Made by a program: the position numbers and the translations under genes
The notes under the pieces: generated by a model
Seen by the model: only the letters and a program-made list of their open reading frames with translations
Database searches by the model: none
Told to the model about the DNA's origin: nothing
Assembly: GCA_963708725.1 (NCBI GenBank)
Contig: CAVPTL010000017.1
Span: 1 to 30,460 of the forward strand
Reading direction: 5' to 3'
From: CAVPTL01 sp963708725
GTDB lineage: Bacteria > Actinomycetota > Thermoleophilia > Gaiellales > JAICJC01
Length of the DNA stretch: 30,460 bases
Shown here: one piece after another, positions 1 to 7,615 of the stretch
Layout: each line of letters begins with the position of its first letter
Position numbering within the stretch: the first letter of the stretch is position 1

Positions 1-1
1 G

Positions 2-532
2 AGCTATCTGGCCCGCGTGTACGCGTGGCGCACGCTGATGGGCGATAACGGCGTGATCGACAGCACACTTCAGTCGATCGGCGTGATCGACCACCCGCTC
101 GGCTGGCTCCTCTTCTCGCGTGTGGCTGTAGTGGCCGCCGAGGTAAATCTCTACATGCCGATTACAACGCTGATTGCATTTGCGAGCCTCTCCGGGGTCG
201 CGCCCGAGGTGCGGGAGGTGTCGCGAGACCTTGGCGCGGGGCCGTTCCAAACGCTTCGGCGTGTGACGTTACCAATCACCGGGCGGGCGCTGTTCGGTTG
301 TGCGACGCTCGCGTTCTTTCTCTCCTGCGGTGACTACATCACCCCGGTATTCCTCGGGGGGCCGACGCCGTCGTCGACGTTTGGAACAACAATCGCGACC
401 GAGATCTCCACGAACGGGAATTACCCGCTGGGCGCCGCGCTCTCGTTCGTCATGATCGCAGGGTTTGTGATCTACGCGATCGTCCTGGCAGTCTCGATGC
501 GAGCGGCGCGGCTGCTGCCGCGGGAGGGATGA
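2..532 (+). CDS. ABC transporter permease, PotB-like (5' end outside window)
   Basis: Inner-membrane permease of a spermidine/putrescine-type ABC importer. The reading frame is open from base 2 and runs off the left edge (SYLARVYAWRTL...), so the N-terminal membrane segments are missing. The EAA loop that docks on the ATPase is clear (VSRDLGAGPFQTLRRVTLP, near residues 70-88 of the visible part) and hydrophobic segments flank it. YAWRTLMGDNGVI matches the conserved region before that loop in PotB proteins. The stop overlaps the next permease start in an ATGA arrangement, indicating a translationally coupled operon. The substrate is not certain: this family also carries other small organic solutes. 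Confidence 0.9.
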   Translation, partial: SYLARVYAWRTLMGDNGVIDSTLQSIGVIDHPLGWLLFSRVAVVAAEVNLYMPITTLIAFASLSGVAPEVREVSRDLGAGPFQTLRRVTLPITGRALFGCATLAFFLSCGDYITPVFLGGPTPSSTFGTTIATEISTNGNYPLGAALSFVMIAGFVIYAIVLAVSMRAARLLPREG

Positions 533-1698
533 GCATGCGTCGCCTCTCCTTCAGCCCGCTCGCGATCGTCGTCTACGGGCTGATCGTGTTCCTGTACCTG
601 CCGCTCGCGGTGGTGATTCTGTACGCGTTCAACGGTTCGGAGAGCCTCAGCTGGCCGATACACGGCTTGTCATTGCGCTGGTTTCGCGAGATCTTCCAGG
701 ACGAGCAGTTCCGAACCGCGTTTTGGGTGAGCCTGCAGGCGGCTGTGCTGACCGCGGTGATCTCCTCGGTGATCACCACGGCCGCGGCGCTTGCGTTCAC
801 GCGTCGCCGCAGCCACTTCTCCCGGGCTGTGCAGGGCATCGCCATCCTGCCCGCGATGATGCCGCCGCTGTTCATCGCAATCGCGCTCTTCACCACCATG
901 GACAAGTTCACAATCGCGCCGTCGCTGGGGACGATCGTCGCGGGCCATCTCGTGATCGTGATCCCGTTCGTTTTGGTCGTCGTCGTTGCCCGCCTACAGC
1001 GGTTCGACGTCGAGCTGGAGTGGGCGTCGCGTGACCTCGGCGCGGGCCCTGGCCAGACGCTTCGGCGGATCACCGTGCCGATCATCCTTCCGGCCACGAT
1101 CGGCGCGGCCCTGCTCGCGTTTGCATTCTCGTTCGACGAGGTGCTGGTCACCAATTTCACCAGTGGGCTTACGGTAACCATGCCGCTCTATATCTACGCC
1201 AAGCTCCACCGAAGCATCGACCCATCCATCAATGCCGTGGCGACGCTCCTGATGCTCATGCCCTGGATCGCCCTTGCTTTCGCTGCGCCGTTTCTGCGCG
1301 GCACCCCTAACGTGCTGCGCCGGAGACGCGGGAGGGAGCCACCCAGTGAGTATCGACGAGCAGGCCGTGGCGTCTCCGGCCGGAGCGGTCGAGGTACGGG
1401 GCGTCACCAAGCGGTTCGGGGAGGTGACTGCGCTGGACAATGTCTCGATCACCATCCCGTCCGGCTCGTTCTTCAGCCTGCTTGGGCCGAGCGGCTGTGG
1501 AAAGACAACCCTGCTTCGGATTCTCGCCGGGCTCGAGGTGCCGGACGAGGGCGGGGTGTTCCTGGACGGTACCGACATCACGCGCGTTGCCCCAGAGCGA
1601 CGCGCCTTCAACATCGTGTTCCAGCGCTACGCCCTGTTCCCGCACCTGAACGTCCGCGACAACGTTGCCTACGGCCTTACCACGTCGCGTCGCAATAA
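529..1698 (+). CDS. ABC transporter permease, PotC-like, with out-of-frame tail
   Basis: Second permease of the importer. Residues 1-260 are a normal PotC-type protein: six hydrophobic segments and an EAA loop (ASRDLGAGPGQTLRRITVP). The family usually ends near 260-275 residues, but this frame has no stop until 1698, giving 389 residues. The last ~125 residues are arginine-rich and are just the next gene (the ATPase, 1346 on) read in the wrong frame. The -1 frame offers a TAA at 1308-1310 after the CCCC run at 1304-1307, and a TGA at 1347-1349 that would overlap the ATPase GTG as GTGA. A missing base between about 1270 and 1345 would restore either normal end. The start ATG follows a gggaggg SD and overlaps the upstream stop. 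Confidence 0.85.
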   Translation: MSMRRLSFSPLAIVVYGLIVFLYLPLAVVILYAFNGSESLSWPIHGLSLRWFREIFQDEQFRTAFWVSLQAAVLTAVISSVITTAAALAFTRRRSHFSRAVQGIAILPAMMPPLFIAIALFTTMDKFTIAPSLGTIVAGHLVIVIPFVLVVVVARLQRFDVELEWASRDLGAGPGQTLRRITVPIILPATIGAALLAFAFSFDEVLVTNFTSGLTVTMPLYIYAKLHRSIDPSINAVATLLMLMPWIALAFAAPFLRGTPNVLRRRRGREPPSEYRRAGRGVSGRSGRGTGRHQAVRGGDCAGQCLDHHPVRLVLQPAWAERLWKDNPASDSRRARGAGRGRGVPGRYRHHARCPRATRLQHRVPALRPVPAPERPRQRCLRPYHVASQ

Positions 1699-2445
1699 GC
1701 CGTCGCGCGGCGAGGTTGACCGCCGGGTGGCCGAAATGCTCGATCTGGTCGGCCTTGCGGGATACGAGCGGCGGATGCCTTCGGAGCTGAGTGGCGGCCA
1801 GGCCCAGCGTGTGGCCGTCGCCCGCGCGGTCATTCGCGGGCCGGAACTCCTGCTGCTGGCGAACCACTCTCAGCACTTGACCGGAACGTTCGCCACTCCT
1901 TGCGTGAGGAGCTGTTGCGCATCCATCGTGAACTGGGGACCACCTTTCTGCTGGTCACCCACGACCAGGACGAGGCGCTAAGCATGTCGCAGTACATCGC
2001 GTTGATGAACGCCGGTGCGATCGAGCAGATCGCCAATCCCGAGACGCTCTACCGCACGCCCGAGACGCTCTTTGCCGCGCGCTTCGTCGGTGCCGGGACG
2101 TTCGTTGCAGCAGCGGCCGGCGATCGCGGGGAGGGACGTGTCACGGTGCAGGTCGGCGGCACATCGGTGCGAGCCATGGACGCCGGCATTGGAGATGCAC
2201 GCGAGGTACAGGTGCTGCTACGGCCCGAAGATCTGCGCTTGGTGGAGGGCGGCGAGGGCCTGAGCGGCCAGGTCGTGACCTGCGCGTTCTTCGGCTCGTA
2301 CTACGAGTCGTCCGTTTCCACCGAGGTGGGCCTCTGTCGCATCCACACGTCCCAAGCGCTTACCCCCGGTGCGACAGTCGAGCTCGGCTGGGGGAGTGAC
2401 GCCGGCATCGCCTATCCCAGTGAGCCGGTGACCCTGGTCGGTTGA
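1346..2445 (+). pseudogene. ABC transporter ATPase, PotA-like, frameshifted at Walker B
   Basis: ATP-hydrolysing subunit of the importer. GTG at 1346 follows ggaggga at 1331-1337. Frame 2 encodes Walker A (GPSGCGKTT), the Q loop region (IVFQRYALFPHLNVRDN) and the ABC signature (LSGGQAQRVAVARA). At 1859-1860 the sequence reads ctgctgctggcgaacca, where family members have LLLDEP. Adding one base restores LLLDEPLSALDR and joins the frame that continues from 1861 to the stop at 2443-2445. That second part has the H loop (LVTHDQDEALSMSQ) and a TOBE-type C-terminal domain. Without correction the product stops at 1981 and lacks the catalytic Walker B aspartate and glutamate. It is either a disrupted gene or a one-base sequence error. 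Nearby indels make a local quality or decay problem likely. Confidence 0.85.
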
Positions 2446-2478
2446 GGGGACCTGCACTACCTTGGTATGGTGTGCTAG

Positions 2479-2488
2479 TCATACAGGT
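2479..2488 (-). promoter_or_regulatory. Candidate regulator site shared with the FAH gene
   Basis: The complement reads ACCTGTATGA, and the same ten bases occur at 5766-5775 upstream of the fumarylacetoacetate-hydrolase gene. It sits in the 90-base gap before the binding-protein gene, inside an inverted repeat GTATG...CATAC with a 10-base spacer (2465-2484). The encoded FadR-type regulator is a natural candidate to bind it, but this is inference. The match could partly reflect promoter -10 sequence. Confidence 0.3.
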
Positions 2489-2516
2489 ATACAGCTAACC
2501 AGGAGGGTCACGGCGA

Positions 2517-2546
2517 ATGACCTGGATGTCGTTTCGTGATCGGTGA
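2517..2546 (+). other. Nine-codon leader ORF before the binding protein
   Basis: The best SD in the gap, AGGAGGG at 2501-2507, is placed 9 bases before an ATG at 2517 that reads MTWMSFRDR and stops at 2544-2546. It overlaps the GTG at 2536 that opens the binding-protein frame. Either this is a short coupled leader or the real start is this ATG with an extra T in the TTT run near 2530. Removing that T joins MTWMSF directly to VIGEPLPGVYTRR. Confidence 0.35.
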
Positions 2547-3725
2547 GCCGCTTCCAGGCGTCTACACGCGACGCAACCTTTTCCGTATAGCAGCGAGTGG
2601 CGCAGCGGTTGTCGGCGCCGGAAGCCTTCTGGCGGCCTGTGGCAGTTCCAGCAGCGGCAGCAGCTCGTCGGCGACCTCGAGCGGAGGGAGCTCGGCCGCA
2701 CAGGTGGGTGGCGACCTCAATATCTTCACCTGGCAGGGCTACGACCTCAGCAAGCCTTTTGCACCGTTCAAGACCCAGGCCGGCATCACCGAGCACGTCA
2801 AGTACCTCAACAACCAGTTCACGTGCCCGCGCTCCTCAAGAGCCAGAGTGGCAAACAGTACGACACCGCGACGGCGAACCAGGCATATACGAACCTGTTC
2901 CAGTCGTTTGGGATCATGACCAAGATCACCACCGACGATGTACCGTCGCTGAAGGATCTCTACAGCTACTTCCGGACGAATCCGATGTGGCAGTGGGGGG
3001 ACGGCAGCGGTGCCTACAACTCGGTGCCGTGGACGTGGGGTGCACTCGGTATCAACTACGTCGAGGGCAAGGTTGCGAAGCCGACAAGCTACGACGTGTT
3101 CATCGATCCGGCGAACAAGGGCCGGGTCGGCACATTCGACGACGGCTATAACAACGTGTCGGTCGCGGGGATCGCATTGGGCATGGACCTCACAAAGATC
3201 ACTCCAGACCAACTCAATGGGCCGATCAAGAGCTGGCTCACGAAGATGGTTGCAAACTGTAAGTCTCTGTCGGTGAGCCTTGCCGATCAGGCGACCCTGC
3301 TGGCGAACGGCGAGGTCGACTACATGCAGATCGGAAACGAGCTGCTCGTGCAGCTTGCCAAAGGTCAGGGTGCCACCAACGTGGGCTTCACGATCCCCAA
3401 GGAGGGTGGCTTTGGATTTACCGATGCGGCCTTCGTCACCCCGTGGGCGCCGAACCCCGAGAACGCGTTTGCGTGGTGTGAGGCGTTGATCGCACCCAAG
3501 ACAGCGGCAATCGCGGCCAACTATCTGGTGCAGGCGCCAACCAATCCGAAGGCCGTTCCCTACCTGAACAAGGCGGCAGCGTCGCTCGTGCCCTACGACG
3601 ACGTTGACAACTACATCGAAAACGACCTCCAGCTCGAGGTCAACTACACGCCGAAGTCCGGCGAGAACGTTATCGACTTCGACCAGATCAACACAGTCTG
3701 GGAACAGGTGAAGGCCACCGCCTGA
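2536..3725 (+). pseudogene. ABC transporter substrate-binding protein, PotD-like Tat lipoprotein, frameshifted
   Basis: Extracytoplasmic binding protein of the importer. The N-terminus has a twin-arginine signal and lipobox (TRRNLFRIAASG, then LLAAC), followed by a Ser-rich linker and GGDLNIFTWQGYD, which is the start of a spermidine/putrescine-binding-type domain. Near 2822 the frame breaks: frame 1 gives FTCPRSS, while the -1 frame continues naturally from GTG at 2823 as VPALLKSQSGKQYDTATA and runs to 3725. One missing base between 2820 and 2823 explains this. The second part has typical periplasmic-binding-protein sequence (ALGINYVEGKVAKPTSYDVF; a DYMQIGNELLVQLAKG region). Length after correction is about 396 residues, near the family norm. 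See the leader entry for the uncertain start. Confidence 0.85.
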
Positions 3726-3753
3726 CCGCCGATGGTGCAACCATGGGCGTCTG

Positions 3754-4920
3754 ATGGAGTCTGAGCCACGCGCGCGCCAACCAACAATCGTCTACGTGTT
3801 CGCGGCGGGTGCCGGCTTGATGTCCGCCACGATCCACCTCGCCCAGCCACTCCTGCCCGAGATCGGGCGGACGTTCGGGAAGGGGCCTGGGGCTACCGGG
3901 CTGCTCCTGACGTTCGCCCAGATCGGTTATGCGGTGGGGCTGTTTCTGGTCGTTCCCCTGGCGGATGCCGTCCGGCCGCGACTGCTGATCCCGGTGGTGA
4001 CCGGGGCCTCGGCGGTGGCCTTGGCGGCGGCGGCAGGAGCGAACTCTCTGACGCTTCTGCGCGGGTGCGCGCTGGCGATCGGGATCGCTGCGACGGCGGG
4101 CCAGCTGATGCTCGCCGCGACGGCAACCATGACGCCGATCGCGACCCGCGGTCGGACGGTGGGCATCGTCATGAGCGGCCTGCTCACCGGGATCTTGTTG
4201 GCGCGTGTGTTCTCAGGCAGCCTGGCGTCGCTCACCAGCTGGCGCACGGTGTATGTGGTGGCGGCTGTCGCCGCCGCCGTGCTGGCTGTCGTGCTCTGGA
4301 AGGCGATCCCGACCACCGTCCAGCCTCACGGCGCGACGTTTGGCAGCACCATCCGGTCGCTGTTTGCCATCCTTCGCGACGAGCCGGTGGTGCGTCGCCG
4401 GGCGCTTCTGGGAGCTTTGTGCTTTGCCGGGTTCAACGGGTTTTGGGTAGCGGTGCCGTTCCTGCTCGCGGGCGCGCCGTTTCACTACTCGGAGTGGGAG
4501 ATCGGCGCGCTGGGCCTGCTCGGGGTCGCGGGGATTGCGGCGGCTCCGCTCGCGGGCCGGGTGTCGGATCGCGGTGGCGCTGCTGCTGCGGCGACTGGGG
4601 CGATCGTGTGTGTGATCGCCTCGTTTGGAGCGTTTCTGATCGGCCGCCACCACATCGCCGGGATCGTGCTGGGCGTGCTGCTGTTGGACGGCGGGTTCCA
4701 GGCGCTCCAGGTTGCAAACCAGACGGCTATCTACCGCGCGCGGGAGGATGCACACGGGCGGGTCACGAGTATCTATATGGGGTGTGTGTTTGCCGGCGGC
4801 GCCATGGGTTCAGCGATCTCGATTCAGCTATATGCATCCAGCGGCTGGGGAGCGGTGTGCCTGTTTGGTGCCGTGTTGAGTTTCGCCGCGCTGCTTCTCG
4901 TATCTGCGCGACGACTCTAG
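3754..4920 (+). CDS. MFS transporter
   Basis: Major facilitator superfamily permease of 388 residues with about twelve hydrophobic segments. The loop between segments 2 and 3 carries PLADAVRPRLL, a form of the MFS A-motif (GxLADRxGRR), and a related copy, PLAGRVSDRGG, appears in the second half as expected for the internally duplicated fold. The N-terminus (IHLAQPLLPEIGRTFG) resembles drug- or metabolite-efflux members of the YnfM/Bcr-like groups, but the substrate cannot be told. It starts 28 bases after the binding-protein gene and ends 31 bases before the GntR regulator, so it may be in the same transcription unit. The frame is intact, unlike its three upstream neighbours. Confidence 0.85.
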   Translation: MESEPRARQPTIVYVFAAGAGLMSATIHLAQPLLPEIGRTFGKGPGATGLLLTFAQIGYAVGLFLVVPLADAVRPRLLIPVVTGASAVALAAAAGANSLTLLRGCALAIGIAATAGQLMLAATATMTPIATRGRTVGIVMSGLLTGILLARVFSGSLASLTSWRTVYVVAAVAAAVLAVVLWKAIPTTVQPHGATFGSTIRSLFAILRDEPVVRRRALLGALCFAGFNGFWVAVPFLLAGAPFHYSEWEIGALGLLGVAGIAAAPLAGRVSDRGGAAAAATGAIVCVIASFGAFLIGRHHIAGIVLGVLLLDGGFQALQVANQTAIYRAREDAHGRVTSIYMGCVFAGGAMGSAISIQLYASSGWGAVCLFGAVLSFAALLLVSARRL

Positions 4921-4951
4921 GCTCGAGGATGCTGACCGACTATCCGATAGG

Positions 4952-5716
4952 ATGCCAGCCGTGAGCACTCCACCCGATTCCGCCGACCCCCACGACGCGG
5001 TATTCGGCCAGTCGCTCAAGCGCGAGCCGCGCCTCTCCGACAAAGTGGCGTCGATGGTGCGCCAGGCGATCATTGCGCGCGGCCTCCTTCCCGGCACACC
5101 GCTCCCGTCCGAACGCGATCTCGGCGAGCAGTTCGGCGTGTCGCGCACGGTCGTGCGCGAAGCGGTACGCGCACTGACGGCGCAGGGCATCGTGGAGGTG
5201 CGCTCGGGCAGCGGCCTGCGGGTCGCCGCGGTCGATGAATCAACGGTGTCCGACTCGCTGATGTGGTTCATCCGCGGTGGTCAGCTCGAGTACCCACGAG
5301 TGCACGAAGTACGCCGGACGGTCGAGGTCGAGATGGCGGGGCTCGCCGCAAAACGCCGCACGGAGGAGCAACTCGCCGAGTTGCGAAACGCCCACAAGGA
5401 GTTCACCCGGGCCGTGAACAACGTCGAGGAAGCGGCGCTCGCCGATCTCGCCTTTCACGCAGTGATCGCGAGGGCGACGGGTAACGACCTGTTCTCGGTG
5501 ATTCTCGCGTCCATCAGCGGCGCCCTGATGGAGATTCGACGCAAGAACCTTGCCGCCGGCAGTGGGCAGAGCACCGTCGAGGAGCACGAGGCCGTGCTCG
5601 AGCAGATTGCAGCGCGCAAGCCGGCAGCAGCGCGCAAGGCGATGGCGGCGCATCTCGACGCGGTCCGTGAGCTGTGGGAGGCCGACCAGGTCGACCTGCC
5701 CGCGACGGCCTCCTAA
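4952..5716 (+). CDS. GntR-family transcriptional regulator, FadR/FCD subfamily
   Basis: DNA-binding regulator of 254 residues. Residues about 25-95 form the GntR winged helix-turn-helix (LPSERDLGEQFGVSRTVVRE, then a wing with VRSGSGLRV). Residues about 120-245 form the helical FCD ligand domain, with the expected metal/ligand motifs DLAFHAVIARATGN, EEHEAVLEQIAARK and AAHLDAVREL. Such proteins usually repress nearby catabolic or transport genes and release DNA on binding an organic acid. ATG at 4952 was chosen; GTG at 4961 is an alternative. It lies between the importer/MFS genes and the FAH and metallo-hydrolase genes, so it probably controls one or both sides. The effector is unknown. Confidence 0.92.
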   Translation: MPAVSTPPDSADPHDAVFGQSLKREPRLSDKVASMVRQAIIARGLLPGTPLPSERDLGEQFGVSRTVVREAVRALTAQGIVEVRSGSGLRVAAVDESTVSDSLMWFIRGGQLEYPRVHEVRRTVEVEMAGLAAKRRTEEQLAELRNAHKEFTRAVNNVEEAALADLAFHAVIARATGNDLFSVILASISGALMEIRRKNLAAGSGQSTVEEHEAVLEQIAARKPAAARKAMAAHLDAVRELWEADQVDLPATAS

Positions 5717-5765
5717 CGGGGATCGGAGGTCGCGACGGCGAGTACGAGGGCAGTCACTGCGTTCC

Positions 5766-5775
5766 ACCTGTATGA
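5766..5775 (+). promoter_or_regulatory. Candidate regulator site / -10 region before the FAH gene
   Basis: ACCTGTATGA, identical to the complement of 2479-2488. TATGAT (5771-5776) is also a good -10 hexamer 39 bases before the ATG, although no convincing -35 is visible. The site could be operator, promoter or both. Confidence 0.3.
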
Positions 5776-5814
5776 TGGCATGCAAAAGCCAGCTGCTGAC
5801 GAAGGGAGTGTTCG

Positions 5815-6717
5815 ATGCGGATCGTGCAGTACCAGAATGGTGGTCAGACCGGCTGTGGGGTGGAGGTCGGTAGCGACGTCTACTTCACGGGCTACGGCGA
5901 CACGCTGTCGCTGATCCGCGACGGGGAGCTCGGTCTCGAGCGAGCAGCTGCGGCGGCAGAGCACAGCGATCCCGTGGCATACGACCGCATCATCCACCCC
6001 CTGATGCCGGGCACGATCTTCGGCTCTGGCGTCAACTACCGAAGTCATGGGGACGAGGATCCCGACTACGTGTTTGCAGACGAGCTGCGGTTCGACTTCA
6101 TCAAGCTTCCGAACACCATCATCGGGCCGGACGAGGCGATCGTGATCCCGCCCTATGACGACGTCATAAAGCGCGGCCCGGGCACCGACAAACCGCTGGC
6201 CGAGCACGGGTATGCCGTCGACTACGAGGTGGAGCTCGGCGTCGTGATCGGCAAGACCGCCAAGAACGTGCGGGCCGAGGACGCGATGGATCACATCTTC
6301 GGCTACACGATGATCAACGATGTCGGCTCGCGCGCCGTGCAGTTCCACAACGCGCAGGCCGACCTCGGCAAGAACTTCGACACGTTCTGCCCGATGGGGC
6401 CGTGCATCGTCACCAAAGACGATCTCCCCGACTGGGCCAACATCCGGGTACAGGCGTTCGTGAATGGCGAGAAGCGCCAGGATGCGCTCGTCAGCGACCA
6501 GATCGGACCGCCGCCGCAAGCGATCGAGTGGATCAGCTCCATCATCACCATGCGGCCGGGCGACACAATCTCGACTGGCACGCCCGCCGGTTGCGGCACG
6601 TTCCTCCAGCCGCCCGTGTTCCTCCAGCCGGGTGACACTGTGACCGTCTCGGGTTCGGGGATCGGCGAGCTGACCAACCCGGTCGTTCAGGGCACCAACC
6701 GGACGTTCCCGCGATGA
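5815..6717 (+). CDS. Fumarylacetoacetate hydrolase family protein
   Basis: Cytoplasmic enzyme of the FAH superfamily, which cleaves or decarboxylates acylpyruvate-type compounds or hydrates 2-keto-4-enoates with a divalent metal. The protein has 300 residues. The C-terminal two-thirds carry the hallmark metal-site motif YEVELGVVIGK (ExE), followed by NDVGSRAVQ (metal Asp), GKNFDTFCPMGPCIV and the closing STGTPAGCGTF. The N-terminal domain is shorter and less conserved. ATG at 5815 follows gaaggga. The stop overlaps the next gene's ATG (ATGA), so the two enzymes are probably made together. Its position after a FadR-type regulator suggests degradation of a sugar acid or an aromatic acid. The exact substrate cannot be read from sequence. 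Confidence 0.92.
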   Translation: MRIVQYQNGGQTGCGVEVGSDVYFTGYGDTLSLIRDGELGLERAAAAAEHSDPVAYDRIIHPLMPGTIFGSGVNYRSHGDEDPDYVFADELRFDFIKLPNTIIGPDEAIVIPPYDDVIKRGPGTDKPLAEHGYAVDYEVELGVVIGKTAKNVRAEDAMDHIFGYTMINDVGSRAVQFHNAQADLGKNFDTFCPMGPCIVTKDDLPDWANIRVQAFVNGEKRQDALVSDQIGPPPQAIEWISSIITMRPGDTISTGTPAGCGTFLQPPVFLQPGDTVTVSGSGIGELTNPVVQGTNRTFPR

Positions 6718-7487
6718 GCACCCGCGTCACGTTCCTCGGCGCTCTCGGGTTCGAGATCGTGGGGCCCACCAGCCGTATCCTCGTCGATCCGTTCCTGTCG
6801 AAAAACCCGAAAGCGCTGATCTCACCGGACGACCTGGAGACGCCCGATGTCATCCTCGTCACACATGCAGCCCCCGACCACTACGGTGATGCCGTGGCCA
6901 TCGCGCGTCGCACCGGCGCTCCGGTGGTCGCCTGCCCCGGTGTGAAGCTGATGTTGCTCGACGACGGCCTCCCGGTCGAGCAGATCCGCTCAACGATGTG
7001 GGGTATTCGTGTGAAGGTCGGCGGGGTGGATATCCGTCCGGTCGAGAACCGCCACTACTCACTGGGCCGGCTGAGCGACGGCCAATACATCACCGGTCAG
7101 CCGCTGAGCTACATCTTCGAGACCGAACCCGGCGTGCGCTTCTATCACGCGGGGGATTCGGCCTACTTCGACATCAGGCCGATCGGCGAGCTGTACACGC
7201 CGACGGTTGCGCTGATCGGGGTCTCGACCCCCTGGGAGCTGATGGACTGGGCCCCCGGCGCCGGCGAGCTTCTGACGGGCGAAACCGACTCGGACGAAGC
7301 CGCGCGGATGGCGGAGATGCTCGGGGTCAAGGCCGCGGTGGGCTGCCACTACCTCACGATCGACGACGAGGCCCGGCGGTTTCCCGGGTGCGTCGCTGCT
7401 CATGACACATCGGGAGCGCGGGTGGCTGTGACGCCCGAGATCGGTGACGTGCTGGTGTTTGACGGCAACGGGTTGCAAACCTCCTGA
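6714..7487 (+). CDS. UlaG-like metallo-beta-lactamase-fold hydrolase
   Basis: Predicted metal-dependent hydrolase of 257 residues, related to L-ascorbate-6-phosphate lactonase (UlaG) and the YtkL-type group. Visible features are the early strand segment RILVDPFLSKNP, the metal motif region THAAPDHYGDAV (normally THxHxDH, here with Ala for the first loop histidine), HAGDSAYFD (the later metal ligand segment) and GCHYLTIDDEA near the C-terminus. It is coupled to the FAH gene by ATGA. A lactonase or similar hydrolase feeding an FAH-family enzyme would make a simple two-step acid pathway, but that is inference. The altered first histidine may mean a single-metal site. Confidence 0.8.
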   Translation: MSTRVTFLGALGFEIVGPTSRILVDPFLSKNPKALISPDDLETPDVILVTHAAPDHYGDAVAIARRTGAPVVACPGVKLMLLDDGLPVEQIRSTMWGIRVKVGGVDIRPVENRHYSLGRLSDGQYITGQPLSYIFETEPGVRFYHAGDSAYFDIRPIGELYTPTVALIGVSTPWELMDWAPGAGELLTGETDSDEAARMAEMLGVKAAVGCHYLTIDDEARRFPGCVAAHDTSGARVAVTPEIGDVLVFDGNGLQTS

Positions 7488-7615
7488 CGGGCGGGTGTCG
7501 TCGGGGAGACGGCGCTCGGGCCGCATCGATACCGCCGATGTGGCCGATGCTGCGAAAGCCTTCGTCACGGCGTTCGTAACGTTCCAGGGACGCTGGTTGG
7601 CCATAATCTCGGGAT

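Noticed and set aside
1311..1698. A real permease-tail fusion domain
   Set aside because: The tail is the ATPase gene read out of frame (Arg/Pro-rich, no hydrophobic segments), so a lost stop is far more likely than a new domain.
1340..1900. Programmed frameshifting in the ATPase gene
   Set aside because: No slippery heptamer or downstream pseudoknot is evident at 1859, and neighbouring genes have similar indels.
7488..7615. Possible small gene in the gap before the sensor
   Set aside because: No frame with a convincing start and SD; only a -10-like CATAAT close to the sensor ATG.
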